In this document: positions 24,999-34,060 of the stretch, in pieces
Layout: every line of letters starts with the position of its first letter
How positions within the stretch are numbered: position 1 is the stretch's first letter
NCBI RefSeq assembly: GCF_000015165.1
Contig: NC_009485.1
Span: 2,396,001-2,460,000 of the forward strand
Direction: 5' to 3'
From: Bradyrhizobium sp. BTAi1
GTDB taxonomy: Bacteria; Pseudomonadota; Alphaproteobacteria; Rhizobiales; Xanthobacteraceae
Length of the DNA stretch: 64,000 nt
The notes under the pieces: model-generated
What the model was told of the DNA's origin: nothing
Database searches by the model: none
The model's input: the letters and a program-made list of their open reading frames with translations, nothing else
Program-made: the position numbers and the translations under genes

Positions 24999-26603
24999 TC
25001 ACGCCGACAGCCGTCGGACGGGCTGCAGGTCACCGCGGCGCCAGGCCGCGACCTCGGCGAGCTCGGCGTCCGGACGCGCGGTCACGATCTCCAGGCGGCC
25101 GCAATAGACGCGGCCCTGATCGCCGTCGATCGTGACCCAGTCGCCTCTGGCAATCGCGGTCGTGCCGAGCAAGGCACGCTCAGCGCCGCCGCTGACCGTC
25201 AATGCGGGACATCCGACGATGCAGGGCCGACCGAGCTGGCGCGCAACCAGCGCCGCATGCGCGGTGCGCGCACCGACCGTCGTCACGACGCCCGCGGCCG
25301 CCGCGAAGCCGGCGATATCGGCGGTCGAGGTGTCCGGGCGCATCAGGATGACCGGCTCGCCGCTGTCGGCCAGACGCTTTGCGGATTCCGAATCGAAGGC
25401 CGCGCGCCCCGCCGCGATCCCGCCCGACGCCGCAATGCCGGTCGCGGCGGGTTCGCCGGCCGCGACCAGCGACGTCTCGACGAGTTGCTCCAGATCGATC
25501 TCTTCCAGACGCTGCAACGCCTGCTGCGGCGAGATCACCCGCTCATGCACCAAGTCGACGGCGATCTTCAGTGCCGCACGGGGGGTGCGCTTGGCGGCGC
25601 GGGTCTGCAGAATCCACAAGCGGCCGTCTTCGACGGTGAACTCGACATCCTGGACGTCGCCGAATTCCGTTTCGAGCCGTCGCAGCACCGCGACGAGCTC
25701 GGTCCGCAGGTTCGGCAAGGCGCGCGCGATGGTCTCCTCGCTGTCCGGCGTGCGGCGTCCGGACACGACATCCTCGCCTTGGGCGTCGAGGACAAGGTCG
25801 ATCATCGGCAGTTTGGCCCCGGTCGAAGGATCGCGCGAGAACGCGACGCCGGCCCCCGAGGCGAGGCCGCCATTGCCGAACACCATGGCCTGTACCGTGA
25901 CGGCGGTGCCCGGCAGGTGTTCGAGATTTTGCAGCTTGCGATAGGTCTGTGCGCGTTCGCTGGCCCACGACTGATAGACGGCGCGGGCCGCGGCATGGAG
26001 CTGGCCTTCGGCATCCTCCAGCCAGCCGTCGCTGCCGGTCTCGACCAGTGCCTGCTCGTCGGCGGCCAGCCGCGCGATGGCTTCGCTGTCCAATTCGCGG
26101 TCCGTGGCGACGCCCTCCTGCGTCACCAGATCGCGGCACAGCGCCGTCAGTCGCGTGGCCTCAAGGCCGAGGACGGTTTCAGAGAAGCTCTCGATCAGCC
26201 GGCGGCGGCAGTCGAAGGCGAGGCGCGGCCGTCCGGTGCTGCGGATCAGGCCGCGCGCGGCGGCTGACGTGCAGCCGACATTGAGGACGGTGTCGAGCAT
26301 GCCGGGCATCGATCGCGCCGCGCCGGAGCGGACCGAGACCAGCAACGGCTGGCGATGATCGCCGAAGACGCGGCCGGTCGCCTGTTCCAGAAAGCGAATG
26401 CCGCTGCGCAGGCCGTCGCGTAGCCGCTGCTCGGCATCGGCCTGATTGGCGATGATGTCGGCACAGAGATCCACGGGAAGCACGAAAGCGGGCGGCACCG
26501 GCAGTCCCAGCGCGGCCATCCGGGCGAGATTGGCGGCCTTGGCGCCGACCGTTTCAGCCGAGCAGGGGACGGTGTCTTTGCCGAAGATGCGGACGATGGA
26601 CAT
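24999..26603 (-). CDS. Truncated pyruvate-phosphate-dikinase-like protein (ATP-grasp plus phosphohistidine domain)
   Basis: A 534-residue homologue of PpdK/PEP synthase containing only the first two domains. The ATP-binding part has VGAKAANLARM, RSGAARSMPGMLDTVLNVG, QAMVFGNGG and FTVEDGRLWILQTR. The swivelling domain has GARTAHAALVARQLGRPCIVGC, with the phosphorylated His at about residue 449. The C-terminal PEP/pyruvate TIM barrel, about 400 residues in the complete PpdK at 50896, is absent; the protein stops normally and is not frameshifted. It could transfer phosphate from ATP to its His and then to an unknown acceptor. The 641-residue protein just upstream is likely made from the same transcript, its stop lying only 8 bases before this start. 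Confidence 0.88.
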   Translation of the reverse strand: MSIVRIFGKDTVPCSAETVGAKAANLARMAALGLPVPPAFVLPVDLCADIIANQADAEQRLRDGLRSGIRFLEQATGRVFGDHRQPLLVSVRSGAARSMPGMLDTVLNVGCTSAAARGLIRSTGRPRLAFDCRRRLIESFSETVLGLEATRLTALCRDLVTQEGVATDRELDSEAIARLAADEQALVETGSDGWLEDAEGQLHAAARAVYQSWASERAQTYRKLQNLEHLPGTAVTVQAMVFGNGGLASGAGVAFSRDPSTGAKLPMIDLVLDAQGEDVVSGRRTPDSEETIARALPNLRTELVAVLRRLETEFGDVQDVEFTVEDGRLWILQTRAAKRTPRAALKIAVDLVHERVISPQQALQRLEEIDLEQLVETSLVAAGEPAATGIAASGGIAAGRAAFDSESAKRLADSGEPVILMRPDTSTADIAGFAAAAGVVTTVGARTAHAALVARQLGRPCIVGCPALTVSGGAERALLGTTAIARGDWVTIDGDQGRVYCGRLEIVTARPDAELAEVAAWRRGDLQPVRRLSA

Positions 26604-26611
26604 GGCAGTTC

Positions 26612-28537
26612 CTAACCTGCGAGATCGATCAAGATGTATTGGCGCAGCAGATGTCCGAAGCTGGCCATGCGGTCGGTGGCACGTTCGACGGCCCGCGCCA
26701 GCTCCAGCGCGGCCAGCGACGTCGCGACGTCGAAAGTGCCGGTGAAGACCAGGGTGGTGATCCTGCGCTCCTGTGCGTCGGCGGCGTGCTCGGCGTCCAT
26801 CAGGCGCAGCACGGCGGCGAGCGCATCGTCGGAATCGACGCGCCGGCCCTCGGGTACGTCTGCAGCCGCGGCGAGGCCGCTCGCGGCCGCTTCGATCGCG
26901 CCGATCGCAACGTTGCAGAGGTCGGCCAGCGCGGCCAGCAGGTCGGCCGGCATCGCGGCCGGGGCGAGCGAGGCGATGAAGGCTGCCTGTTCCAGTTCGT
27001 CGACGGTCTCCTCGACCCGGTCGACGAGTTGCGCGATCAATGGCTCGGCGTTGAGGCGCGCAATCTCCTGGCGGGCCTCGATCGCAATGCGGTCGGCCTT
27101 CTGCTCGATCCGTGCGGCGCGGGCGGCCAGCAGTTCGCGACCGCCGGTCAGCCCGGACTGAAACGCCCCGAGATCGCGGCTCAGTGCGGCGGCGATGTCA
27201 TGCGCCAGCCCAAGCTGGCGCAGCACGATGCCGAGCAGCGCGCCGTCGGCGCGGTCGAGATGCCGCACCAGATCAGCCTCGATCTGGTCACGGACCACAC
27301 GCACCGAGCGGCCGGCGAGCAAGCCCTCGGTGGCGTCGCGCAACGCCGCCTTGAGAAACTCGATCGCAGTGGTGCGGCCAAGGGCGCGGTCCAGGCGTTC
27401 GCCGAAGCCGATGCGGTTGGGCGCCGCGTTGCGCACTGCGCCGCCCAGCAACTCGCTGCCGCCGAGTTCGAGGAATGCGCGATGGCCGATCCGGTTGCGG
27501 GCCGCCCAATCGAGGATCTTGAGAGCGTCGTCCTTGGAGACCCACGTGCGCAGCAATTTGCGCGCCTTGTTCCAATCGATCAGAAACACCAGCGCGGCGC
27601 CGAGGGCTGCGAGGAACTCATCGCGCGCCTGCAGATCGGCGCCATGAAATTGGCCGGTGACCAGCACGAAGGCGTTCTCGTCGGCCAGACCCGCCCCGGT
27701 GCGCCGATCGAGGCCGCTCCAGCTCGCCGCGAACGCATCGAACAGGCGAATGAAGAACTTCGCGCGCGCCTGATGCACGTCGGTGTAGGTGACGGTGACC
27801 GACAGTCCGTCGACCGCGATGACCATCACATGAGCGTCGGTCGTGCCGATGTCGTTCTGGATCAGCAGCCGGTCGCCGGAGCGGGTCGCCATCGTATCGA
27901 GGCCGGGGTGGTCGAATTTGAGTGCGCGCGTCGCGTTCAGGCCGCGCATGAAGGCGACAATGGCGCTCCTGTCGTCGGTCGCGACGCCGTAGACATGGGC
28001 GCCGTCGATGATTTCCTCGGCGCAGTCGGCGGCGATGCGGTTGAGGGCCTTGTGCAGGTCCATCACCAGCCGGTGCAGACTGTCCGACTCGTCCTGAGCA
28101 GCGGTCAGCCGCGCCACGCGCTCGAACGCGATATCGTCGCTCGCCGTCAGAAGACCGGCGCGCTGCATCGTGTCGAGCCGCCGCTCGGCCGCGTTGCCTT
28201 CGGTGCTCCGTCCGGCCTTGACCGCGCGGATCATGGCCCGCGTGTCGCTTTCAATGTCCTGGACCAGCCGGGCAAGACCGGGCGCAGCAAAGCGACCGGA
28301 TGTGGTGGCATGCGCGCCGCCGATCAAACTCGCGAGCTCGGCCGGCGCGATGTTGGCGGCTCGGCACTCGGCCGAGAGATCGGTGGGCCGCGGCTCCGGC
28401 GCATGCGCATGTTGCGCGGCGGCTTGCAGCGCGCTCAGGCGCACCTTGACGCGGTCGTTGGCGGCGAGTCCGTCGGCGATCAGCGACGGCAGCAGGATGT
28501 CGGCTTGGCCGAGCTCCTTGATGATCTGAGATTTCAT
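26612..28537 (-). CDS. 641-residue protein with DUF47/PhoU-like C-terminus, function unknown
   Basis: A 641-residue cytoplasmic-looking protein without signal or membrane segments. About residues 445-640 are helical with acidic helix pairs (LVDRVEETVDELEQAAF, RLMDAEHAADAQERRITTLVF, ARAVERATDRMASFGHLLRQ), matching the pattern of DUF47/PhoU-like proteins that bind metals and act beside phosphate transporters. The N-terminal 440 residues are unrecognised. A strand-rich part (DRLLIQNDIGTTDAHVMVIAVDGLSVTVTYTD shortened here to its idea) is followed by a Trp-rich helical part (WNKARKLLRTWVSKDDALKILDWAAR is the longest such stretch, about residues 330-355). It is directly followed by the truncated dikinase and preceded by phosphoketolase, so a phosphate-linked role is inferred from context only. 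Confidence 0.75.
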   Translation of the reverse strand: MKSQIIKELGQADILLPSLIADGLAANDRVKVRLSALQAAAQHAHAPEPRPTDLSAECRAANIAPAELASLIGGAHATTSGRFAAPGLARLVQDIESDTRAMIRAVKAGRSTEGNAAERRLDTMQRAGLLTASDDIAFERVARLTAAQDESDSLHRLVMDLHKALNRIAADCAEEIIDGAHVYGVATDDRSAIVAFMRGLNATRALKFDHPGLDTMATRSGDRLLIQNDIGTTDAHVMVIAVDGLSVTVTYTDVHQARAKFFIRLFDAFAASWSGLDRRTGAGLADENAFVLVTGQFHGADLQARDEFLAALGAALVFLIDWNKARKLLRTWVSKDDALKILDWAARNRIGHRAFLELGGSELLGGAVRNAAPNRIGFGERLDRALGRTTAIEFLKAALRDATEGLLAGRSVRVVRDQIEADLVRHLDRADGALLGIVLRQLGLAHDIAAALSRDLGAFQSGLTGGRELLAARAARIEQKADRIAIEARQEIARLNAEPLIAQLVDRVEETVDELEQAAFIASLAPAAMPADLLAALADLCNVAIGAIEAAASGLAAAADVPEGRRVDSDDALAAVLRLMDAEHAADAQERRITTLVFTGTFDVATSLAALELARAVERATDRMASFGHLLRQYILIDLAG

Positions 28538-28641
28538 GACGACATCGATCAGGTTTCGATGCCGTCATGGTGTCGCAACGCCACATCGCGGGCATTGCGC
28601 TAGATCATTCATGAAAACGTCACATCAGTAGGCGCTGCTAC

Positions 28642-31059
28642 TCAGTCGCCAGCCTCCGCCGGAGTCGTTCCGCCTGTACTGTTGGGCCAGACCCAATCGC
28701 GGATCGCAGGCATGTCCTCGCCGTGCTCGCGGACATAGCGCGTGTGTTCGATCAGCGCGTCGCGGAATGTCTGCTTCACATGGGCCGCCGAGACGCTGAG
28801 CCCCGGCACGCGCTCGATGACTTCGATGGCAAGGTGGAAACGATCGAGCTCGTTGAGCACCACCATGTCGAATGGCGTCGTCGTGGTGCCTTCCTCGATG
28901 AAGCCGCGCACATGCATGCCGGCATGATTGGTGCGGCTGTAGGTCAGGCGATGGATGAGATGCGGGTAGCCATGATAGGCGAAGATGACGGGCTTGTCGG
29001 TCGTGAACAGGCTGTCGAAATCGCGGTCGCTCAGTCCGTGCGGATGCTCAGTGTCGGGCTGCAAGGTCATCAGATCGACGACGTTGACGACGCGGATCTT
29101 GAGCTCGGGCAGCGCCTTGCGCAACAGGTCGACGGCGGCGAGCGTCTCCAAGGTCGGGATGTCTCCGGCGCAGGCCATCACCACGTCGGGCGCTGCGTCG
29201 GCCGGCTCGGTGCCGGCCCATGACCAGATGCCGATGCCGGCATCGCAATGCGTCGCCGCCTCCTGCATCGTCAGCCATTGCGGTGAGGGCTGCTTGCCAG
29301 CGACGATCACGTTGATGCGGTCATAGGTACGCAGGCAGTGGTCGGCGATCCACAGCAGCGTGTTGGCATCGGGCGGGAAGTAGATGCGGACGATATCAGC
29401 CTTCTTGTTGGCGACGAGGTCGACAAAGCCGGGGTCCTGATGGCTGAAGCCGTTATGGTCTTGGCGCCAGACGTGAGAGGTCAAGAGATAGTTCAGCGAC
29501 GCGATCGGCCGGCGCCACGGCAGATGGCGCGACACCTTCAGCCATTTGGCGTGCTGGTTGAACATCGAATCGATGATGTGGATGAAGGCTTCGTAGCACG
29601 AGAACAAGCCGTGGCGGCCGGTGAGCAGATAGCCTTCCAGCCAGCCCTGGCAGAGATGTTCGCTCAGCACCTCCATGACGCGGCCGTCATGGGCGAGGTG
29701 GACGTCGTAGGGCTCGATGCCTTCCATCCAGACCCGCTCGGTGACGTCGAACACCGCATCCAGCCGGTTCGAAGCGGTCTCGTCCGGGCCCATGATGCGG
29801 AAGTTTCTCGCATCCGCATTCAGCGTGATGACCTCGCGCAGGAATTTTCCGAGCTCGCGCGTCGCCTCCGCGATGGTCTCGCCCGGGGCGCGCAGCGCGA
29901 CGGCGAAAGCGCGGAAGTCCGGCAGCTTGAGCTCGCGCTTCAACAGCCCGCCATTGGCGTGCGGATTGGCGCCCATGCGGCGCGTGCCCTTCGGCGCCAG
30001 CGCCTGCAACTCCGGCACCAGCCGGCCCTGCGTGTCGAACAGCGTCTCCGGCTGATAGCTCTTCATCCAGGCTTCGAGCAGCGCGAGATGCTCCGGCTTG
30101 CCGCGCGGATTGGCGATCGGCACCTGGTGCGCGCGCCAGAAGCCTTCGACCTTGAGGCCATCGACCTCTTTCGGCCCGGTCCAGCCCTTCGGGCTGCGCA
30201 GCACGATCATCGGCCAGCGCGGGCGGTGGATCACCGCATCCGGCAGCCGCGCATTCTGCTGGATCGAGCGGATGCTGGCGAGCGCGACATCGAGCGCGTC
30301 CGCCATCTGCCTGTGCATCGCCTGAGGCTCGTCACCCGCGACGAACAGCGGCGCATAGCCATAGCCTTCGAACAGGCATTTGATCTCGGCGTCGCTCATG
30401 CGGCCGAGCACGGTCGGGTTGGCGATCTTGTAGCCGTTGAGATGCAGGATCGGCAGTACCGCGCCGTCATGGGCCGGGTTGAGGAACTTGTTCGAATGCC
30501 AGGACGCGGCGAGCGGGCCGGTCTCGGCCTCGCCATCGCCGACCACGCAGGCGACGATCAGGTCGGGATTGTCGAACGCGGCGCCATAAGCATGGACCAG
30601 CGCATAGCCGAGTTCGCCGCCTTCATGGATCGAGCCCGGCGTCTCCGGCGCCGCATGGCTGGGGATACCGCCGGGGAAGGAGAACTGCCGGAACAGTTTT
30701 CGCAAGCCGTCCGCGTCGCGCGTGATGTCCGGATAGATCTCGCTGTAGGAGCCTTCGAGATAGGTGTTGGCGACCATGCCCGGGCCGCCATGGCCGGGGC
30801 CGCAGACATAGATGACGTTGAGATCCTGCATCCGGATCGCGCGGTTGAGATGCGCGTAGATGAAGTTGAGGCCCGGTGTCGTGCCCCAATGGCCGAGCAG
30901 CCGCGGCTTGATGTGCTGCGGCTGCAGCGGCTCGCGGAGCAGCGCGTTGTCCAGCAGGTAGATCTGCCCGACCGAGAGATAATTCGCCGCGCGCCAATAG
31001 CGGTCGAGCAGGTCGAGGTCGTCGGCCGTGTGGGTCTGCTGGGGAGAAGTGGTCTGCAT
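28642..31059 (-). CDS. xfp: Phosphoketolase (xylulose-5-P/fructose-6-P)
   Basis: A thiamine-diphosphate enzyme of about 805 residues that cleaves xylulose 5-phosphate or fructose 6-phosphate with phosphate to acetyl phosphate plus a shorter sugar phosphate. Visible are the XFP N-terminal block ([20 protein letters not shown]), a conserved [18 protein letters not shown] segment, the ThDP-binding [14 protein letters not shown] motif, and a C-terminal [15 protein letters not shown] block. The length is normal. The open frame extends 20 codons further to 31119, but the ATG at 31059 ([10 protein letters not shown]) fits the family start. It may share a transcript with the DUF47-like and truncated dikinase genes downstream, though a gap of about 100 bases separates them. 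Confidence 0.96.
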   Translation of the reverse strand: MQTTSPQQTHTADDLDLLDRYWRAANYLSVGQIYLLDNALLREPLQPQHIKPRLLGHWGTTPGLNFIYAHLNRAIRMQDLNVIYVCGPGHGGPGMVANTYLEGSYSEIYPDITRDADGLRKLFRQFSFPGGIPSHAAPETPGSIHEGGELGYALVHAYGAAFDNPDLIVACVVGDGEAETGPLAASWHSNKFLNPAHDGAVLPILHLNGYKIANPTVLGRMSDAEIKCLFEGYGYAPLFVAGDEPQAMHRQMADALDVALASIRSIQQNARLPDAVIHRPRWPMIVLRSPKGWTGPKEVDGLKVEGFWRAHQVPIANPRGKPEHLALLEAWMKSYQPETLFDTQGRLVPELQALAPKGTRRMGANPHANGGLLKRELKLPDFRAFAVALRAPGETIAEATRELGKFLREVITLNADARNFRIMGPDETASNRLDAVFDVTERVWMEGIEPYDVHLAHDGRVMEVLSEHLCQGWLEGYLLTGRHGLFSCYEAFIHIIDSMFNQHAKWLKVSRHLPWRRPIASLNYLLTSHVWRQDHNGFSHQDPGFVDLVANKKADIVRIYFPPDANTLLWIADHCLRTYDRINVIVAGKQPSPQWLTMQEAATHCDAGIGIWSWAGTEPADAAPDVVMACAGDIPTLETLAAVDLLRKALPELKIRVVNVVDLMTLQPDTEHPHGLSDRDFDSLFTTDKPVIFAYHGYPHLIHRLTYSRTNHAGMHVRGFIEEGTTTTPFDMVVLNELDRFHLAIEVIERVPGLSVSAAHVKQTFRDALIEHTRYVREHGEDMPAIRDWVWPNSTGGTTPAEAGD

Positions 31060-31212
31060 GGGAGCTCGCTTGCCATTCGTTTCGCGCCTGCGGGAGAGTG
31101 CATTAGAGTAACGCCGCACCGTCCCGTTCCAGCCCGGCTGCAGGATAGAACGGGAATGTGATGGCTGGCCTTGCGCCGCCTCAGACGTCCGCTGCGGGGA
31201 TTGTTCTTTATT

Positions 31213-31227
31213 GTTCTTGTAATGTTC
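31213..31227 (+). promoter_or_regulatory. LexA box (GTTC-N7-GTTC)
   Basis: GTTCTTGTAATGTTC is an exact match to the alphaproteobacterial LexA operator GTTC-N7-GTTC, with an AT-rich spacer as seen in functional sites. A third GTTC at 31203-31206 lies upstream with a 6-base gap. The box is 24 bases before the start of the radical SAM gene, where repression would block transcription. Confidence 0.7.
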
Positions 31228-31250
31228 TTCTTATGTGCTATGTCTTGGCC

Positions 31251-32444
31251 ATGAGCCGAGCATCTTCACATGCCCTCAAGCGCCCGCCGGTCCCGGTGCC
31301 CTCCGAGCCGGTGGGCGCGCCTTCCTCGGGTCTTGAAAAAAGCAGTCCCGAGAAGGACTTTCCCGAACTCGCGGTCGCCATCGAACGGGGCCGGCGCCGC
31401 GGCCGGGGAGCGCAATCCAATGCGAGCGGCCGCTATGAGGCGGAGGCCCGCGTTGTGTTCGACGACGGCTGGCAGAGCCTCGAGGACTTGCCGCCGTTCA
31501 AGACGACGGTCGCGACCGACACGTCGCGCAAGGTCATCACCCGCAACGACTCGCCGGACATCGGCTTCGACCGCTCGATCAATCCGTATCGGGGCTGTGA
31601 GCATGGCTGCGTCTATTGCTTCGCGCGGCCGACCCACGCCTTTCTCGGCCTCTCGCCGGGCCTCGACTTCGAATCCAAGCTGTTCGTCAAGCCGGATGCG
31701 CCCGCCCTGCTGGAGAAGGAACTGGCGGCCAGCGGCTATGAGCCGCGGATGATCGCGATCGGCACCAACACCGATCCCTATCAGCCGATCGAGCGCGAGC
31801 GGAAGATCATGCGCGGCATCCTCGAGGTGCTGGAAAAGGTTGGCCATCCCGTCGGGATCGTGACCAAGTCGGCGCTGGTGATGCGTGATGCCGACATCCT
31901 GGCGCGGATGGCCAAGAAGAACCTGGCGAAGGTTGCGATCTCCGTGACCACGCTGGATCCGAAGCTGGCGCGCACCATGGAGCCGCGGGCCTCGACACCC
32001 TCGAAGCGGCTGGAGGCGCTGCAGGCGCTGTCGAAGGCGGGCATCCCGACGACCGTGATGGTGGCGCCGGTGATTCCGGCGCTCAACGACAGCGAGATCG
32101 AGCGCATCCTCGATGCCGCCGCCCATGCCGGTGTCAAGGAAGCCGCTTATGTGCTGCTGCGGCTGCCGCTGGAGGTGCGCGACCTGTTCCGCGAATGGCT
32201 GCTCGAGCATTATCCGGATCGCTACCGCCACGTCTTCACCTTGATTCGCGACATGCGCGGTGGCCGCGACTACGACTCGCAATGGGGCACGCGGATGAAG
32301 GGGACCGGACCGATGGCCTGGATGATCGGCCGCCGCTTCGAGATCGCCTGCGAGAAGCTCGGCCTGAACAAGCGCCGTACCAAGCTGACCACCGATCATT
32401 TCGTGCGGCCGAAGGGCGGCGGCCAGCAGCTGAGCCTGTTCTGA
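31251..32444 (+). CDS. PA0069/SplB-type radical SAM protein
   Basis: A radical SAM enzyme of about 397 residues from the PA0069 family, related to spore photoproduct lyase-like DNA repair enzymes. The iron-sulfur motif C-x3-C-x2-C is in YRGCEHGCVYCFARPTHAFL. Further family blocks are GTNTDPYQPIER, VGIVTKSALVMRD and PRASTPSKRLEALQALSKAG. The reaction is not established for this family; a repair role is suggested by the relationship and by the LexA box just upstream. I chose the ATG at 31251 because the upstream part of the frame covers the operator; alternatives exist at 31158. No lesion is visible. Confidence 0.9.
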   Translation: MSRASSHALKRPPVPVPSEPVGAPSSGLEKSSPEKDFPELAVAIERGRRRGRGAQSNASGRYEAEARVVFDDGWQSLEDLPPFKTTVATDTSRKVITRNDSPDIGFDRSINPYRGCEHGCVYCFARPTHAFLGLSPGLDFESKLFVKPDAPALLEKELAASGYEPRMIAIGTNTDPYQPIERERKIMRGILEVLEKVGHPVGIVTKSALVMRDADILARMAKKNLAKVAISVTTLDPKLARTMEPRASTPSKRLEALQALSKAGIPTTVMVAPVIPALNDSEIERILDAAAHAGVKEAAYVLLRLPLEVRDLFREWLLEHYPDRYRHVFTLIRDMRGGRDYDSQWGTRMKGTGPMAWMIGRRFEIACEKLGLNKRRTKLTTDHFVRPKGGGQQLSLF

Positions 32445-32463
32445 GGCGGACGGAGGTCGCGCC

Positions 32464-32913
32464 ATGAGTGCACAATCCGTCGTCCCGCGCTTCACCGTCA
32501 TCACGCTCGGCGTGGCCGAGATGCGGCGGAGCATCGCCTTCTACGCGTCGCTTGGGTTCGCCAGGAAATTCCAAGCGACGGGCGAGGCGGTGGCTTTCTT
32601 CGACACCGGGGGAACGGTGCTGGCCCTGTACCCCTGGGATGCGCTCGCGCACGATGCGGGCGTGCCGGATGCGCCGCGGCCACAGGCGTTTCGCGGCGTC
32701 ACGCTGGCCTGGAACTGCCGCTCGGAGGCCGAGGTCGATGCGGCGCTTGCGTCGGCGGTGGAAAAGGGCACGAACTTGCTGAAGTCGGGGCAGCAGACCG
32801 ATTATGGCGGTTACAGCGGCTATTTCGCCGATCCGGACGGTCACGTCTGGGAGGTGGTGACGGCGCCGGGGATCGATGTCGGCGAGGATGACCGGGTGCA
32901 TCTGCCGGCCTAG
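32464..32913 (+). CDS. VOC-family (glyoxalase-fold) protein
   Basis: A 149-residue vicinal-oxygen-chelate protein with paired beta-alpha-beta modules: RFTVITLGVAEMRRSIAFYASLGF at the start and SGYFADPDGHVWEVV near the end, giving the usual metal-binding His/Glu positions only in part. Such proteins include glyoxalases, dioxygenases and antibiotic-binding proteins, so the substrate cannot be assigned. It follows the radical SAM gene by 19 bases on the same strand and is probably co-transcribed with it, perhaps under LexA. Confidence 0.88.
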   Translation: MSAQSVVPRFTVITLGVAEMRRSIAFYASLGFARKFQATGEAVAFFDTGGTVLALYPWDALAHDAGVPDAPRPQAFRGVTLAWNCRSEAEVDAALASAVEKGTNLLKSGQQTDYGGYSGYFADPDGHVWEVVTAPGIDVGEDDRVHLPA

Positions 32914-32998
32914 CCGGTCCGCGGACAGGGTGCGAATAGCGGGGAATTGAGCCGCGTTCGGGTTGCGTCGCCGCGGGCCGTTCCGCACCATGCCGGCC

Positions 32999-33868
32999 AT
33001 GATTCGAGACCAAGCTAAAACGCCGGGCAGGGCGAAATCGGCCGCTGCTGCAAAGGCCAGCCCGGCTGCGAAAGGCGGCGGCAATGAGGCCGCCCAAAGC
33101 GCTGCAGGCAAGGCCGCTGCCAAGCCCGCCGCAAAGCCCGCCACCAGCAAGTCCGGCAAGGGCGTCATCGCCGTGGCGCCGCCGAGCTTCCGGCGCGAGC
33201 GCGCGCTGTTGAAGCAGGGCATCTGGCCGGTGGCCGGGTGTGACGAGGCCGGCCGTGGTCCGCTGGCCGGCCCCGTGGTTGCGGCCGCGGTGATTCTTGA
33301 TCCCAACCGCATCCCGAAGGGCCTCGACGATTCGAAGCGGCTGAGCGCCGAGCAGCGCGAGGCGCTGTTCGACAAGATCTGCAAGACATCGGCGTTCGCG
33401 GTCGCCTTCGCCTCGCCGGCGCGAATCGATCGCGACAACATCCTGCGCGCGTCGCTCTGGGCGCTGTCACGCGCGGTGAGGGCGCTGCCCGAGGCACCCA
33501 AGCACGTGTTCGTCGATGGCCGCGACCGAATCGACGTCGACTGCCATTGCGAGGCGGTGATCGGCGGGGATGGGCTGGTGATGTCGATCGCGGCGGCCTC
33601 GATCGTCGCCAAGGTCACGCGCGACCGGCTGATGTGCGCCTTGGCGCAGGATTGCCCGGGCTACGGCTTCGAGCAGCACAAGGGCTATGGCGTGCCCGAG
33701 CATCTCGCCGCGCTGGATCGGTTGGGGCCCTCGGTACATCACCGCAGCCTGTTTGCGCCTGTAGTGGCGGCGCGGCGCAAGCATCAGCCCTGGGCCGACG
33801 TGCCGGAGCCCGATCTCTTCGCGGACGTGACGGTGGTGACATCCAGCGAAATCGCGCTTGGCGCCTGA
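32999..33868 (+). CDS. rnhB: Ribonuclease HII with Ala/Lys-rich N-terminal extension
   Basis: RNase HII removes RNA from RNA-DNA hybrids and single ribonucleotides in DNA. The catalytic start motif [16 protein letters not shown] contains the metal-binding Asp-Glu, and a later block ([29 protein letters not shown]) has the conserved Asp residues. Before the catalytic domain, about 60 residues are a low-complexity stretch of Ala, Lys and Pro ([34 protein letters not shown]) not found in typical RNase HII of about 200 residues. It may be a nucleic-acid-binding tail. Start options are the ATG at 32999 or 32990; the frame continues upstream. Confidence 0.93.
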   Translation: MIRDQAKTPGRAKSAAAAKASPAAKGGGNEAAQSAAGKAAAKPAAKPATSKSGKGVIAVAPPSFRRERALLKQGIWPVAGCDEAGRGPLAGPVVAAAVILDPNRIPKGLDDSKRLSAEQREALFDKICKTSAFAVAFASPARIDRDNILRASLWALSRAVRALPEAPKHVFVDGRDRIDVDCHCEAVIGGDGLVMSIAAASIVAKVTRDRLMCALAQDCPGYGFEQHKGYGVPEHLAALDRLGPSVHHRSLFAPVVAARRKHQPWADVPEPDLFADVTVVTSSEIALGA

Positions 33869-34060
33869 TGCCGGTTGCCTCGACGGCGCCGCGGTCTTAA
33901 TAGTTTTGCCAGCCAACCAGCACGAAGTGTCACTCCTCGCAGCGGGGGCGGTGTTGTGCGCCTCGATCATGCGGTATCGATTGCGGGCGTCGGACAACGC
34001 GGCTGCGGATGAGGGACGGTCCTGCCGGCCTCCTCGACGTCCCAAGCGATCCAGCCGTTC

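Noticed and set aside
24234..26267. 677-codon plus-strand frame
   Set aside because: Antisense to the GT2 and short dikinase genes and Arg/Gly/Asp-rich; a GC-driven shadow.
24999..26603. Short dikinase as a pseudogene of PpdK
   Set aside because: Both domains are complete with motifs conserved, the stop is natural, and no remnant of the barrel follows downstream; it looks like a true two-domain protein.
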